A stretch of DNA of 64,000 nt from Limiplasma sp048370855 (GCA_048370855.1 DBGEOK010000008.1:6403-70402); one strand, 5' to 3'. Counted from the stretch's first letter, positions 42,182 to 51,477 are shown. Numbers and translations are program-made. Notes: a model not told the origin generated them from the sequence alone.

Positions 42182-42210
42182 TTTACAAATCCCGTCATGC
42201 TTGTTACAAT
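42182..42210 (+). promoter_or_regulatory. Sigma-A promoter of ppa
   Basis: TTTACA (42182-42187), 17 bases, TACAAT (42205-42210). The start would be near 42217, close to the first in-frame ATG (42229), favouring the internal ATG 42250. Confidence 0.75.
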
Positions 42211-42249
42211 GGCGGCGGGTTTACAGAGATGGAAAGGGCGGAAAATGAA

Positions 42250-42783
42250 ATGAGCAATATTTGGCATGATATTTCTCCCGCGAGGATCACGCGGGACGAT
42301 TTTATCGCCGTCATCGAGATTGAGAAGGGAAGTAAAAAGAAATACGAGCTGGATAAGGAGACCGGGCACCTGATTCTGGACCGGATTCTTTATACCTCCA
42401 CGCACTATCCGGCCAACTATGGCTTGATCCCAAGGACCTATGCGGACGATAACGATCCTTTGGACGTGCTCCTGGTGTGCAGCGAAGTTATTCAGCCTCT
42501 CAGCCTTGTTCGATGCTATCCCATTGGGGTGATTACCATGCTGGATCAGGGACGGCTGGATGAAAAGATTATTGCGATCCCGTTTGAGGACCCGACCTAT
42601 AATACCTACCGTGATATTAAGGAACTACCGGCGCATATCTTCACGGAAATGAGCCATTTCTTCAGCGTTTACAAAAGCCTTGAGGGAAAGGAAACCGTTG
42701 TGGACGAGCTGCGCGGGGCGGAGGACGCCGGAAGGGTGATTCAAAAATCGCTGGACGCATATATTGAAAAATTTTGCCGGTAG
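42250..42783 (+). CDS. ppa: Inorganic pyrophosphatase (family I)
   Basis: The 177-residue soluble Mg2+-dependent enzyme hydrolyses PPi. It includes EIEKGSKKKYELDKETGHL, the substrate loop HYPANYGLIPRT and the signature DDNDPLDVLLV with the metal-binding aspartates. I prefer MSNIWHD at 42250. An ATG at 42229 lacks a ribosome-binding site. It is a single-gene unit. Confidence 0.95.
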   Translation: MSNIWHDISPARITRDDFIAVIEIEKGSKKKYELDKETGHLILDRILYTSTHYPANYGLIPRTYADDNDPLDVLLVCSEVIQPLSLVRCYPIGVITMLDQGRLDEKIIAIPFEDPTYNTYRDIKELPAHIFTEMSHFFSVYKSLEGKETVVDELRGAEDAGRVIQKSLDAYIEKFCR

Positions 42784-43347
42784 GACGCCGCCACGCCGCT
42801 TGAAGCCCCGCCGGAGGGGGGTAGAATCGCCGTTTGGGCGGTTTCTCGCGCGCGTAAAAGCAAAGCCGCGTTCGCTCACGAAGCGCAGCCTTATGAGGCC
42901 GCTTTCAGGAAAGGTCCCATCCGCGCGTTCGGCGATATTCCGCCGCGCCGGCAAAAGCTTATACCCTAAGCGCCGCCGCAAAGGAGCCAGGCGCGCTTTT
43001 TGAATGAGGAAAAGGGCGGAGAGGGCTTGTGGCGAAGGAACGCCGGAAGGCGCGGCCTCCCGAGCCCGCCGCGTAGGGCTTTGGCATTATGGCAGCCCTT
43101 TACCGAAGTTACATTCGCGGCCCAAGCATGGCAGCCCGTGCCGGGGTCACAGGCGGGGACCCCCCGTTGTCTTTCGTCCTGAGCGTTACAGCCACAGGTC
43201 GCTTCGTCAAGCGGCCATGGCGGCCCTGAACGAAAGCGCGCCGTGGAAAGCCTCGGATAGCTTTTTGGCTGCCCAAAACGGACGCGGGGGCTTGTCATAT
43301 CTTTGTAAAATATGCGGCGGGAAGGATAACTTTATCTTCCAAAAGAC
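42784..43347. other. Long non-coding stretch with degenerate B and C repeats
   Basis: No supportable gene. It holds a degenerate family B unit (about 43040-43135) joined to family C copy C3 (about 43143-43215), the same B-then-C order as the reverse-oriented composites at 50 and 53 kb. Confidence 0.5.
43040..43215 (+). repeat. Composite B-C repeat, degenerate copy (B5/C3)
   Basis: The B part keeps CGCGGCCTCCCGAGCCCGCC, a TAGGGCT...AGCCCTTTA stem with an expanded loop, and TTCGCGGCCCAAG. The C part matches the right end of C1/C2 (GCCGGGGTCACAGGCGGGG then CCCGTTGTCTTTCGTCCTGAG). Orientation agrees with B before C. Confidence 0.5.
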
Positions 43348-43376
43348 TATACATATGCTGGGTTTTCATGTACAAT
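43348..43376 (+). promoter_or_regulatory. Putative promoter of the secreted duplicated-domain gene
   Basis: TATACA (43348-43353), 17 bases, TACAAT (43371-43376). The predicted start is near 43383, about 60 nt upstream of the coding region. Confidence 0.6.
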
Positions 43377-43444
43377 AGGAGATGGTAAAATCGTAACAAT
43401 TAGCCTTCCAAACCGGAAAGGAGAGGGTTGCCATCCACCGCAAA

Positions 43445-44656
43445 ATGCTGCTGATGCTCGCGGCGCTGACGCTGCTATGCTTTTTTCCTGCTATCAGCCG
43501 GGGCGACGACACCGGGGTGCTTTCCGAAACGGAGTTGAACGCCTGGGTCAAGCAGGTGCTGCGGGACAGCCTGGAGGAACAGCCCATGAACGCGCCCGTG
43601 GGCGAGGAATCGCTGACGGAGGACGGATATGCGTTCCTGTATAGCTTTGCGACGCTCTATTACGACAAGCCGACGCTGGACGGGCAAAGCGTGCTCAAAG
43701 GCATTGCCGTCACGGGAGAGGATTACGCGTCCCCTCGCGGCGTCAAGCTGGGGGACGACGCGCAATGGTTGATTGACAGCTATGGCTGGCAAAATCCGGG
43801 GCTGTTGGGAAACGGCTTGTTTGCGGCCTTCTACCGCTTAAACGACCTGCCGAGAGCCGCGTATTGGTGCTGGGCGCAGCATGACGGGCCGGAGATCAGC
43901 TCCGTGCAGTGCGCGATCCATGTACAGGCCGGTGAGGACCGCTATACGGACGCGGGGCTGATCTACACGCTGGAGAACGGACGGGTGACGGAGATCCGCG
44001 CCTATGGCCTGAGCGATGTGATTTCCGCCCTTGACGTGAAAAAGAACCTGGACGCGGTGATGGGCGTGGAGGCGGCCGGCAGCGGAGACGAACCGGAAGC
44101 GGGAGACCTACGCGCTAAGGAGGCGGAAGGATATTTTGTCGCAAGCGATCAAGCTGCTTTTTCCGTAAACGACCTCCGCTTCAGCGGCATCGATTACCTT
44201 GCGCTTACGGAGGAGGGAGCCGCAGCCGTTTTTGGCGGCGCGCTCAGCGAGCAGCGCGTTCAGGACGATACGGGCGCGTGGCTGTTGACGACAAACCGGG
44301 AGGGCTTGACCCTCAGCTATACGGTCAGCGCGGACGGCGCGCAGAGCCGCGTGGAATCCATGAGCGCGACTCGGGAATCCTTCGAGGGGCCGCGCGGCGT
44401 CCGCGTTGGCGCGGCGCTTGAAGACGTGCTGGCCGCCTTTCAAAGCGACGGCGAGGGGCGGGTCTTGGGCGGCGCGGCCATCCTTTACGGGGACGGCGTG
44501 AACGCGCCCACCGGCGTGCTGGAGCGGCTGGATGGGGGCGTCAAGGAATTGCGATACATGACCCGCGCCGACCAGTACGGCGTGGAGCGCGACGTTACGC
44601 TGAACATGACGTTTTTGGACGATAAGCTCACCGAGCTGATGATTTACTCTTGGTAG
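43445..44656 (+). CDS. Secreted protein with internal duplication, function unknown
   Basis: The 403-residue protein has a hydrophobic N-terminus (LLMLAALTLLCFFPAISRG) acting as a signal. Two related halves contain DYASPRGVKLGDDAQWLIDSY (about residue 100) and SFEGPRGVRVGAALEDVLAAF (about residue 315), pointing to a duplicated extracellular domain. The ATG at 43445 is 18 bases from the good AAAGGAGAGGG site. Codon ATC at 43433 (giving xHRKMLL...) sits at ideal spacing and would add the positive N-terminal charges of a signal peptide, so the true start is uncertain. It is followed after 30 bases by the zinc-ribbon/TPR gene. Confidence 0.7.
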   Translation: MLLMLAALTLLCFFPAISRGDDTGVLSETELNAWVKQVLRDSLEEQPMNAPVGEESLTEDGYAFLYSFATLYYDKPTLDGQSVLKGIAVTGEDYASPRGVKLGDDAQWLIDSYGWQNPGLLGNGLFAAFYRLNDLPRAAYWCWAQHDGPEISSVQCAIHVQAGEDRYTDAGLIYTLENGRVTEIRAYGLSDVISALDVKKNLDAVMGVEAAGSGDEPEAGDLRAKEAEGYFVASDQAAFSVNDLRFSGIDYLALTEEGAAAVFGGALSEQRVQDDTGAWLLTTNREGLTLSYTVSADGAQSRVESMSATRESFEGPRGVRVGAALEDVLAAFQSDGEGRVLGGAAILYGDGVNAPTGVLERLDGGVKELRYMTRADQYGVERDVTLNMTFLDDKLTELMIYSW

Positions 44657-44686
44657 AAACCGCGAGGGTTTCTGGGGGGACTGCGC

Positions 44687-47611
44687 ATGAAGATTGATTT
44701 GACCTGCCCTGTCGAGCTCTGGCAGTATGCCATGCCCACGGAGGACGGCTCCGAATGCACCTTTGTAATGAACAACCTGAGCGATAAGGTCGTAACCTCC
44801 GTTCAGGTGACCATGTCTTGCTTTGACCAGGAGGATATGCTGCTCTTTCGGCAGACGGAGCGTATTCAGGGGCTGAAGGCGGGCGTGGGCGAGCGCTTCA
44901 GCATCATGCTGCTGCCCTCGCAATGGCGGGATGTGGAAGGCGTCGATCTGACCATCGAAAAGGTATGGTTTGACGACGCCACCATCTGGCGGCGCGGAAA
45001 CGCGCCTCTGACCAGCTATGCGCCCAATAACCTGCCCAACGGCCGCTCCCTGGACCAGCTCCGGTTTGTGGCCGGCAAGGACGCGGTAGGCTACCCCCAG
45101 GTTCAGGATCAGGTATGGCTGTGTATATGCGGGCGGGCCAACCCGCTGGAGAGCGAGCGCTGCTGCCGCTGCGAGCGAAAGAAGGATTCGGTTTTTGCCA
45201 GCTTTACCCGGCAAAACGTGCAGCAGGTTATCGCCGTGCATGAGCGGAAGCTGGCGGAAACCGCCCGGCGCGCGCGGGAGGAAAGCAGCTTGCTTGTGGA
45301 AAAGGAGCAGAAGCAGCGCATCTCCAAGCGCCGCAGGCTCAGGCAGATGGTCAAGCTCTCGCTTTCGGCGGCCTGCCTGCTCGCGGTGGTGGGCGTGATC
45401 GTTATTTGGGGCGTGCCGACCATGAGGTACAACGCCGCGGTCAGGCTGCTGAAAGACGGCAGCTTTGACGACGCCCGCGCCGCCTTTTCCGAAATGGGCG
45501 AATACCGCAACGCTGAAACGCAGCTTTTGGAATGCGATTATCAGGAGGCGAAGGCCAACCTCAACGCGGGCGGGAAGGACGGGCTTGTAAAGGCCGCGGA
45601 CGCGTTCAAGGCGCTGGGAGAGTATGGCGAGAGCCAATCGCTGTATCAGCAGGCGATTTACGAGCTGGGGGACCTCTACCTTCAGGAGGGCGGCTATGAA
45701 AGCGCCGCGGAGAACTTCCAGTCCCTGGGAGACTATGAGGACAGCGAGGACAAGCTGCATGAGTGCGCCTATCGCCAGGCGGAGGTGATGCTTGCCGGCG
45801 GAAACTATGCCGCCGCGCGCGTGCTGTATGCCGGCCTGGGCGGATATAAGGATTCGGCGCTGAAGGTACAAGCGACGGTCTATGGGGAGGGCAAGGCGGC
45901 CTTTGACGCGGGGGAATACGAAGAAGCGGCCGCCCAGCTTGCCCAGGTCGGGGCGTATGAGGATGCGGCGGAGCTGGTGAAGCAGGCGAATTATCAGCTT
46001 GCGGAACAGAAGCTTTCAGAGGGGGCCACCGAGGAAGCCGGGAGCCTGTACCTGAAGGCGGGCGATTACCTGGACGCGGAGGCAAAGGCGAACGATTGTA
46101 TTTATCAGCTTGCCCAGGATCAAAAGCGGGCGGGAGATTATGCGGGGGCGGCGGAGCTCTTCGCGCGCATTCCCGGCTACCTGGACAGCGACGGCCAGGT
46201 GCAGACCTGCGTATACCAGCAGGCGATGGCGCTGAAAGGAACGGGAGATTACGCCAACGCGGCCGCTCTGCTGGAAACCGTGTCCAGCTATGACGACGCC
46301 CGCGAGCAGCTTTATGAATGCAACTATCATTTGGCCATGGCGGCGGTCGAGGCCGGAGACGACGCGCTTGCGGAGACGCTGCTGGAAAATGTGGACCGTT
46401 ATGAGGACAGCGAAAAGCAGCTCCGGCAGGTTCGGTACCGCCTGGCGGAAGCGTCGGTGGAGCGGGGCGATTACGCCGCGGCGCTTACCCGCTATGAGGC
46501 GCTGGGCAGCTACCGCGACAGTGCAAGCAAGGCCAGGCAGTGCAAATATGAGCTTGCCAGGGAGCAGCTTGCGGCGGGACTGTACGACGAGGCGATGAAG
46601 AGCTTCGAGGCGCTTGGAAACTACCGGGACAGCGAGGCGCTGATGGAGGAGGCGGCAACCCGGCTTGCGGAGACCTATCAGGCGTCGGGGGATACGCAAA
46701 GCGCGAGGGAGCTTCTTCAGAGCTTACCGGAAGGCGGGAAAGCCTCGGAGCAGCTAGCCGCCATGACCATGGCCGAGGCGGAAAAGCTGGAGGCGGCCGG
46801 CGATTATGAAGGCGCGGGCGAGCTTTATCTCTCGCTCGGCGCCCTGCCGGAAGCGCAGACGCGGTATCGCGCCTGCCAATACGCCCTGGCGCTGAAGCTG
46901 AAGCAGTCCGGCGACCTGCCCGCCGCAGGGGCGGCCTTCCTTGCGCTGGGAGATTATGAGGACGCGGCGGCCCAGGGGGAGCAATGCTATGCCGACTATT
47001 TTGGCAAGGCGGCGGAGCCGGCGCGCGCGTCCATGGAGGCCAAGGACTATTTAAGCGTGATTACCGCGCTGGACGGCTTTGACATGACCGACCTGCCCGA
47101 AAGCTATCGGGATTTGCCGGAGCTTTACAACGAGGCATGCTATCAGTACGCCGAGCAGCTTTACCGCGACGGTCGGCCCTATGAGGCGTTGCCGTTTTAC
47201 CAACGCGTGAGCGGCTACCGCGACGTGGCGGAAAAAAAGCTGACGCGCCGCGCCTATTTAATCCTGGGCGCGTGGCAGTCCTCCACGGGCAAGACCGCGG
47301 CCTTCCGTTCAGACGGCACCTGCGACCTGATGGGCGAAACCCTCTTTTTCCGCGTCAGCAACTTCAGCCTCTATACAGGCACGGAGGCGTCGAACATGAC
47401 GGTGACGCACAAGCTGAGCAGCATCGACCAAACCTCGATGAGCCTGAGGGATGTGCGGGACGGCCGGGATGTGGTCTACAAGCTGGAGCGTATAGCGGAG
47501 GCTGAAGCGCCTGCCCCCACGCCCGCGCCGGCGGCCTCTGAAACGCCCGCTCCCGCCATTGGCGCGGAGGACATGCTGGTAACGGAGGACGAGGATGCGC
47601 CCAATCCATGA
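44687..47611 (+). CDS. Large membrane protein with zinc ribbon and about 16 TPR-like repeats
   Basis: The 974-residue protein has a beta-rich N-terminal domain (1-130) and a zinc-ribbon-like motif WLCICGRANPLESERCCRC (Cys146, 148, 159, 162). A basic helical stretch and one membrane helix (about 223-243) follow, then roughly 16 repeats of about 37 residues (Y-x-x-A...G-D-Y-x-x-A...LG-x-Y-x-D-S...C). A C-terminal lipocalin-like segment (GAWQSSTGKTAAFRSDGTC) leads into a Pro/Ala tail. The TPR part is presumably outside the membrane. Function unknown; a scaffold for envelope assembly is a guess. It overlaps the acyltransferase gene by 17 bases. Confidence 0.8.
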   Translation: MKIDLTCPVELWQYAMPTEDGSECTFVMNNLSDKVVTSVQVTMSCFDQEDMLLFRQTERIQGLKAGVGERFSIMLLPSQWRDVEGVDLTIEKVWFDDATIWRRGNAPLTSYAPNNLPNGRSLDQLRFVAGKDAVGYPQVQDQVWLCICGRANPLESERCCRCERKKDSVFASFTRQNVQQVIAVHERKLAETARRAREESSLLVEKEQKQRISKRRRLRQMVKLSLSAACLLAVVGVIVIWGVPTMRYNAAVRLLKDGSFDDARAAFSEMGEYRNAETQLLECDYQEAKANLNAGGKDGLVKAADAFKALGEYGESQSLYQQAIYELGDLYLQEGGYESAAENFQSLGDYEDSEDKLHECAYRQAEVMLAGGNYAAARVLYAGLGGYKDSALKVQATVYGEGKAAFDAGEYEEAAAQLAQVGAYEDAAELVKQANYQLAEQKLSEGATEEAGSLYLKAGDYLDAEAKANDCIYQLAQDQKRAGDYAGAAELFARIPGYLDSDGQVQTCVYQQAMALKGTGDYANAAALLETVSSYDDAREQLYECNYHLAMAAVEAGDDALAETLLENVDRYEDSEKQLRQVRYRLAEASVERGDYAAALTRYEALGSYRDSASKARQCKYELAREQLAAGLYDEAMKSFEALGNYRDSEALMEEAATRLAETYQASGDTQSARELLQSLPEGGKASEQLAAMTMAEAEKLEAAGDYEGAGELYLSLGALPEAQTRYRACQYALALKLKQSGDLPAAGAAFLALGDYEDAAAQGEQCYADYFGKAAEPARASMEAKDYLSVITALDGFDMTDLPESYRDLPELYNEACYQYAEQLYRDGRPYEALPFYQRVSGYRDVAEKKLTRRAYLILGAWQSSTGKTAAFRSDGTCDLMGETLFFRVSNFSLYTGTEASNMTVTHKLSSIDQTSMSLRDVRDGRDVVYKLERIAEAEAPAPTPAPAASETPAPAIGAEDMLVTEDEDAPNP

Positions 47612-48881
47612 GCCCAAACCGGGCGAACGGCTGGAAATCGGGGTCCTGTATGGGTTTAGGGCTTTGATGGTGCTCTTTGTGGCGAACTATCATATTTGGC
47701 AGCAGGGCTGGCTGCCTCAGTATTTCACTTTGTTCGGCCGACAGGTGGATTTTGATTTTTTCACGCGCTCAGGCTATCTGTTCGTGGACGGGATGATTTT
47801 GCTGAGCGGCTTTTTGTTATACCTGCCGTACGCGCGGCAGCGCCTCGAGGGAACGCCCGTAGCGGGAATCGGTCGGTTTTATTTAAACCGGCTGATCCGG
47901 ATTGTTCCGTCGTACCTGTTTTCGGTGGCAATCGCGCTGCTGTGCTTCGCGCTGCCGCAGCAAGCGTTTGCAACGCCCGACGCCATGCGCCGCGATGTGT
48001 TGGCGCACTTGACGTTTACCTTTCCCTTTTGGCGGGAGACCTACCTGTTTACGCCCCTCAACGGCGTGCTGTGGACCGTCGCCATCGAAATGCAGTTTTA
48101 CCTCATCTTTCCGCTGCTGGCGAAGGCGGCTCAGAAAAGGCCCTTGCCGACGTTTTCGCTGATGGCTGCGGCGGGGCTTGCTTACCGCGCGTACGTGGCC
48201 CGCTATGCTCCCGATACCGCCATGCTGATTAACCAGCTCCCAGCTTTTTTGGACGTTTACGCCCTGGGGATGATGGGGGCGATCGCGTTCTGCCATATCA
48301 GGCGGCTTTTTGCCGAGGCGGATGCGCGGCAAAGGACGCTTGTGCGGATATCGGCGGCGCTCGCCTTTGTCGGAGGCGTTTGCGCGGTGCTTCTGCTTCT
48401 CCGCCTCCAATCGCAGGCAAGCCTTTCCGGCTTTGAGGCGCTCAGGCTCTCGCAGATGAGGGTTCGGCTGCCGCTGGCCGCGGCGCTTCTTGGCTGCATG
48501 CTGGGGGCCGCATACCTGCCGGAATTGGCGCAGCGGCTCCTGAATAACCGCCTGACGCGCTTTTTATCCGCCATTTCCTTCAACCTGTATATCTGGCATC
48601 AGATTTTGGCCGTGCAGATGCGCGGGGCCTGGTTTCCGGATACGCTGCATTCGGACCCCGGGCTCCAGCGCGCTTATACGGCACTGTGCTTTTGCGCGTC
48701 CATCGTCGCTGCGATGCTCGTCACCTTCGGCCTGGAACAGCCGGTGACGCGGCTTGCAAATAAAGGAATTGAAAAACTGGAGAGGAAGAAAAAGCATGAG
48801 AGATCCGCGCTTGGAAAAGCTGAGCCGCCAACTGATACGCTACTCGTGCGCGTTGAAGAAGGGCGAAAGGGTGCTGATTGA
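47595..48881 (+). CDS. Membrane acyltransferase (acyltransferase family 3, OafA-like)
   Basis: The 428-residue protein has about ten membrane helices. FRALMVLFVANYHIWQQ has the catalytic-type His early in the sequence, and FDFFTRSGYLFVDGMILLSGFLLYLPYARQR, RLIRIVPSYLF and NGVLWTVAIEMQFYLIFPLL are classic. It acetylates or otherwise acylates surface carbohydrates or peptidoglycan. It starts within the end of the TPR gene with GGAGG upstream. Its 3' end overlaps the aminopeptidase gene by 86 bases in another frame, a long overlap for this window. Confidence 0.88.
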   Translation: MRPIHEPKPGERLEIGVLYGFRALMVLFVANYHIWQQGWLPQYFTLFGRQVDFDFFTRSGYLFVDGMILLSGFLLYLPYARQRLEGTPVAGIGRFYLNRLIRIVPSYLFSVAIALLCFALPQQAFATPDAMRRDVLAHLTFTFPFWRETYLFTPLNGVLWTVAIEMQFYLIFPLLAKAAQKRPLPTFSLMAAAGLAYRAYVARYAPDTAMLINQLPAFLDVYALGMMGAIAFCHIRRLFAEADARQRTLVRISAALAFVGGVCAVLLLLRLQSQASLSGFEALRLSQMRVRLPLAAALLGCMLGAAYLPELAQRLLNNRLTRFLSAISFNLYIWHQILAVQMRGAWFPDTLHSDPGLQRAYTALCFCASIVAAMLVTFGLEQPVTRLANKGIEKLERKKKHERSALGKAEPPTDTLLVRVEEGRKGAD

Positions 48882-49914
48882 GGCCTTTGAGGTTGATACG
48901 GCGTTTGTGACCGCGCTTGTCCGGGAGGCGTACGCCGTCGGAGCCGTGCCGTCGGTCGTTTTGCGCGACAACGCTGTACAGCGGGCGTTGATGATGGGCG
49001 CTACCGCTGAAAAGTGGGACGAGGAAGCCGGCGTTGACGCGCGGCGCATGAGCGGCATGGACGCGTATATCGGCATTCGCGGAGGAAGCAACAGCTACGA
49101 GTCATCCGACGTTCCCGCGGCGCAGACGAGCTTGTACATGAAGCACTACAACGCGCCCGTTCACGGGCAGATCCGGGTGCCCAAAACCCGCTGGGTCGTG
49201 CTCCGCTATCCGACTCCCGCCATGGCGCAGCTTGCGGAGACGAGCCTGGAAGCCTTCGAGGACCATTACTTTAACGTCTGCTGCCTCGACTATGCCAAAA
49301 TGAGCGCGGCGATGGACGCGCTGGTCGCGCGCATGGAGGCGACCGACCGGGTGCATATCGTCGGGCCGGGGACGGACCTCTCCTTTTCCATCAAGGGGAT
49401 GCCCGCCGTCAAGTGCGACGGCAGGCTGAACATACCGGACGGCGAGGTGTTTTCCGCGCCCGTGCGGGACAGCGTCAACGGCGTGCTTCAATACAACACC
49501 CCGAGCCTGTACCAGGGAAACGTCTTTGAGCATACTTGCCTGACCTTTGAAAACGGAAAAATCGTAAAGGCGGAAAGCAGCGATACAAAGCGGAGCAATC
49601 AAATTTTTGACACGGACGAGGGCGCGCGCTATGTGGGCGAGTTCGCCATCGGGGTCAATCCTTATATTACCAAGGCGATGAAGGATACGCTGTTTGACGA
49701 AAAAATTGCCGGCAGCTTCCATTTTACGCCCGGTAGCTGCTACGACGAATGCCCCAACGGCAACCATAGCGCCATACACTGGGATCTGGTCTGCATTCAG
49801 ACGCCCGAATACGGCGGCGGGGAAATGTATTTTGACGGCGAGCTGGTGCGCAAGGACGGGCTGTTTGTGACGGAGGAGCTGAAGGCGCTGAACCCGGAGA
49901 ATCTGAAGTCGTGA
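48796..49914 (+). CDS. Aminopeptidase, M29 (thermophilic aminopeptidase) family
   Basis: The 372-residue metallo-aminopeptidase has conserved metal-ligand regions GEFAIGVNPYIT and FHFTPGSCYDECPNGNHSAIHWDLV, with the Glu/His/Asp set of the family. The N-terminal domain has the usual RYSCALKKGERVLIEAF. ATG 48796 has GAGAGGA about 10 bases upstream, and the longer frame to 48754 is shadow. It probably trims peptides in the cytosol. It is the last gene of a four-gene run from 43445. Confidence 0.9.
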   Translation: MRDPRLEKLSRQLIRYSCALKKGERVLIEAFEVDTAFVTALVREAYAVGAVPSVVLRDNAVQRALMMGATAEKWDEEAGVDARRMSGMDAYIGIRGGSNSYESSDVPAAQTSLYMKHYNAPVHGQIRVPKTRWVVLRYPTPAMAQLAETSLEAFEDHYFNVCCLDYAKMSAAMDALVARMEATDRVHIVGPGTDLSFSIKGMPAVKCDGRLNIPDGEVFSAPVRDSVNGVLQYNTPSLYQGNVFEHTCLTFENGKIVKAESSDTKRSNQIFDTDEGARYVGEFAIGVNPYITKAMKDTLFDEKIAGSFHFTPGSCYDECPNGNHSAIHWDLVCIQTPEYGGGEMYFDGELVRKDGLFVTEELKALNPENLKS

Positions 49915-50484
49915 GCGGAAGCCCCGCGGCGCAATGCCAGGGCGCTTGAGCGCCGTGCAGACCGCGTCAGAAGGCGGAGCTTCCCGCGCGAAGGCGCCTT
50001 CATGCGTTTGCCTGGAACCCCAAAAACTGACCGGCGGGGGCCTGCCTTAGACAGCGGCGCTGCCGCCAGGGCGTGAAGAACGAGGAGCGCTCGCCGGTAT
50101 CAGGTGAAAGCGTTCAGAACGAAAGATGATAGGGGGTTCCCGCCTGTGACACCGGCGGGGCTTCTCCGCAATCCGAATCGCCGCCCGTTGCCCTGCCGGG
50201 CGGCGTTCTCATTTTGCGCTTTGGGAAACTTTACGCTCCGCGCGGCAGCCCGATGGGCTGGCACGCCCAAGCGTATCCTCCGGATGGCTTTCATCTTCGG
50301 CGGACGGATCGCTCCCCTCCGTCACACTGAATCATCCTTGGGCCGCGAACGCGGCCCAAGCAAAGGGATTCCCAAGGGCAAAGCCCTTAGGCGGCGGGTT
50401 TGGGAGGCGGAGCCTCCAGCGTCCCTTTCCGCTCGAGCCCCTTGCTTTGCCATAAGTGGGAAGGGGGCTGCCATCACGGCGGTT
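49915..50484. other. Non-coding stretch with composite C-B repeat
   Basis: No gene. It contains C2 (about 50105-50246) and B2 (50337-50425), both in reverse orientation. Positions 49915-50100 hold short GC palindromes only. Confidence 0.55.
50105..50425 (-). repeat. Composite repeat C2-B2 (reverse orientation)
   Basis: The reverse complement reads B then C, like the 43 kb copy. B2 shows CTTGGGCCGC-GTTC-GCGGCCCAAG, CCTAAGGGC-TTT-GCCCTTGGG (one G.U in the B-sense strand) and GGAGGC-TCC-GCCTCC. C2 aligns with C1 over about 140 bp. Confidence 0.7.
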
Positions 50485-50513
50485 TGCATTGCGGGTTTAT
50501 CCAGTGTATAATG
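50485..50513 (+). promoter_or_regulatory. Sigma-A promoter of rfbA
   Basis: TTGCAT (50485-50490), 17 bases, TATAAT (50508-50513). The same -35 hexamer and spacing as the S10 promoter. The start is near 50520, so ATG 50572 is downstream. Confidence 0.75.
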
Positions 50514-50571
50514 TCATAAGACACAGGACGGTATGTCATATGCAAAAGCGCCATTCGAAAGGAGCACGGTC

Positions 50572-51477
50572 ATGAAGGGCATTCTTCTCGCGGGAGGGGC
50601 GGGGACGCGCCTGTATCCGCTGACGATGGTTACCAGCAAGCAGCTGCTGCCCGTTTACGACAAGCCCATGATTTACTACCCGCTTTCCACGCTGATGCTG
50701 GCGGGCATCCGCGACATCCTGATTATTTCCACCCCTGAGGACACGCCCCGCTTCCGCAACCTGCTTGGGGATGGCAGCCAGTTTGGCATTGCGCTGAGCT
50801 ATGCCGTCCAGCCTTCCCCAGACGGGCTGGCGCAGGCGTTCCTGATTGGCGAGGAGTTTATTGGCGGCGAGCCGTGCGCCATGGTGCTGGGAGACAACAT
50901 CTTTTATGGCAACGGCTTTTCAGCCATGCTTCACGACGCGGTACGCAACGCCGAACGCGGCAAGGCGACGATTTTTGGGTATTATGTCAACGACCCGGAG
51001 CGCTTCGGCATTGTGGAACTCGACGAGGCCGGCACGGTTCTTTCGGTGGAGGAAAAGCCGAAGAACCCCAAGAGCAACTATTGTATCACCGGCCTTTATT
51101 TTTATGACCGACGCGTGACGGATTTTGCCAAAAGGGTACGGCCGAGCGCGAGGGGAGAGCTGGAGATTACGGCCCTGAACGACCTGTACCTGCGGGATGG
51201 ATCGCTCCACGCAAAGGTAATGGGGCGGGGCTTTGCATGGCTGGATACCGGAACCATGGACAGCCTGATCGACGCGGCAAATTTTGTTCAGCTCATCGAG
51301 AAGCGGCAGAGCGTCAAGATTGCCGCGCTGGAGGAAATTGCGTATACAAAGCGCTGGATCAGCCGGGAAACGTTGCTGGCCGCGGCGGAGCGATACGGGA
51401 AATCCCCCTACGGAGAGCATTTAAAGCGCGTGGCGGAAGGCCGGATCCTTTATGATCGGCTAACAGGCGAAAGATGA
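50572..51477 (+). CDS. rfbA: Glucose-1-phosphate thymidylyltransferase
   Basis: The 301-residue enzyme joins dTTP and glucose-1-phosphate to dTDP-glucose, the first step of dTDP-deoxysugar synthesis. The nucleotidyltransferase signature MKGILLAGGAGTRLYPLT, VLGDNIFYG and EEKPKNPKSNYCITGLYFYD are diagnostic. ATG 50572 has AAAGGAG upstream. The last codons (GER-stop) are duplicated in the tandem repeat that follows. Confidence 0.96.
   Translation: MKGILLAGGAGTRLYPLTMVTSKQLLPVYDKPMIYYPLSTLMLAGIRDILIISTPEDTPRFRNLLGDGSQFGIALSYAVQPSPDGLAQAFLIGEEFIGGEPCAMVLGDNIFYGNGFSAMLHDAVRNAERGKATIFGYYVNDPERFGIVELDEAGTVLSVEEKPKNPKSNYCITGLYFYDRRVTDFAKRVRPSARGELEITALNDLYLRDGSLHAKVMGRGFAWLDTGTMDSLIDAANFVQLIEKRQSVKIAALEEIAYTKRWISRETLLAAAERYGKSPYGEHLKRVAEGRILYDRLTGER

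Noticed and set aside
42764..43003. 79-residue Arg-rich ORF after ppa
   Set aside because: It overlaps the ppa end, has no ribosome-binding site, and is a low-complexity G+C shadow.
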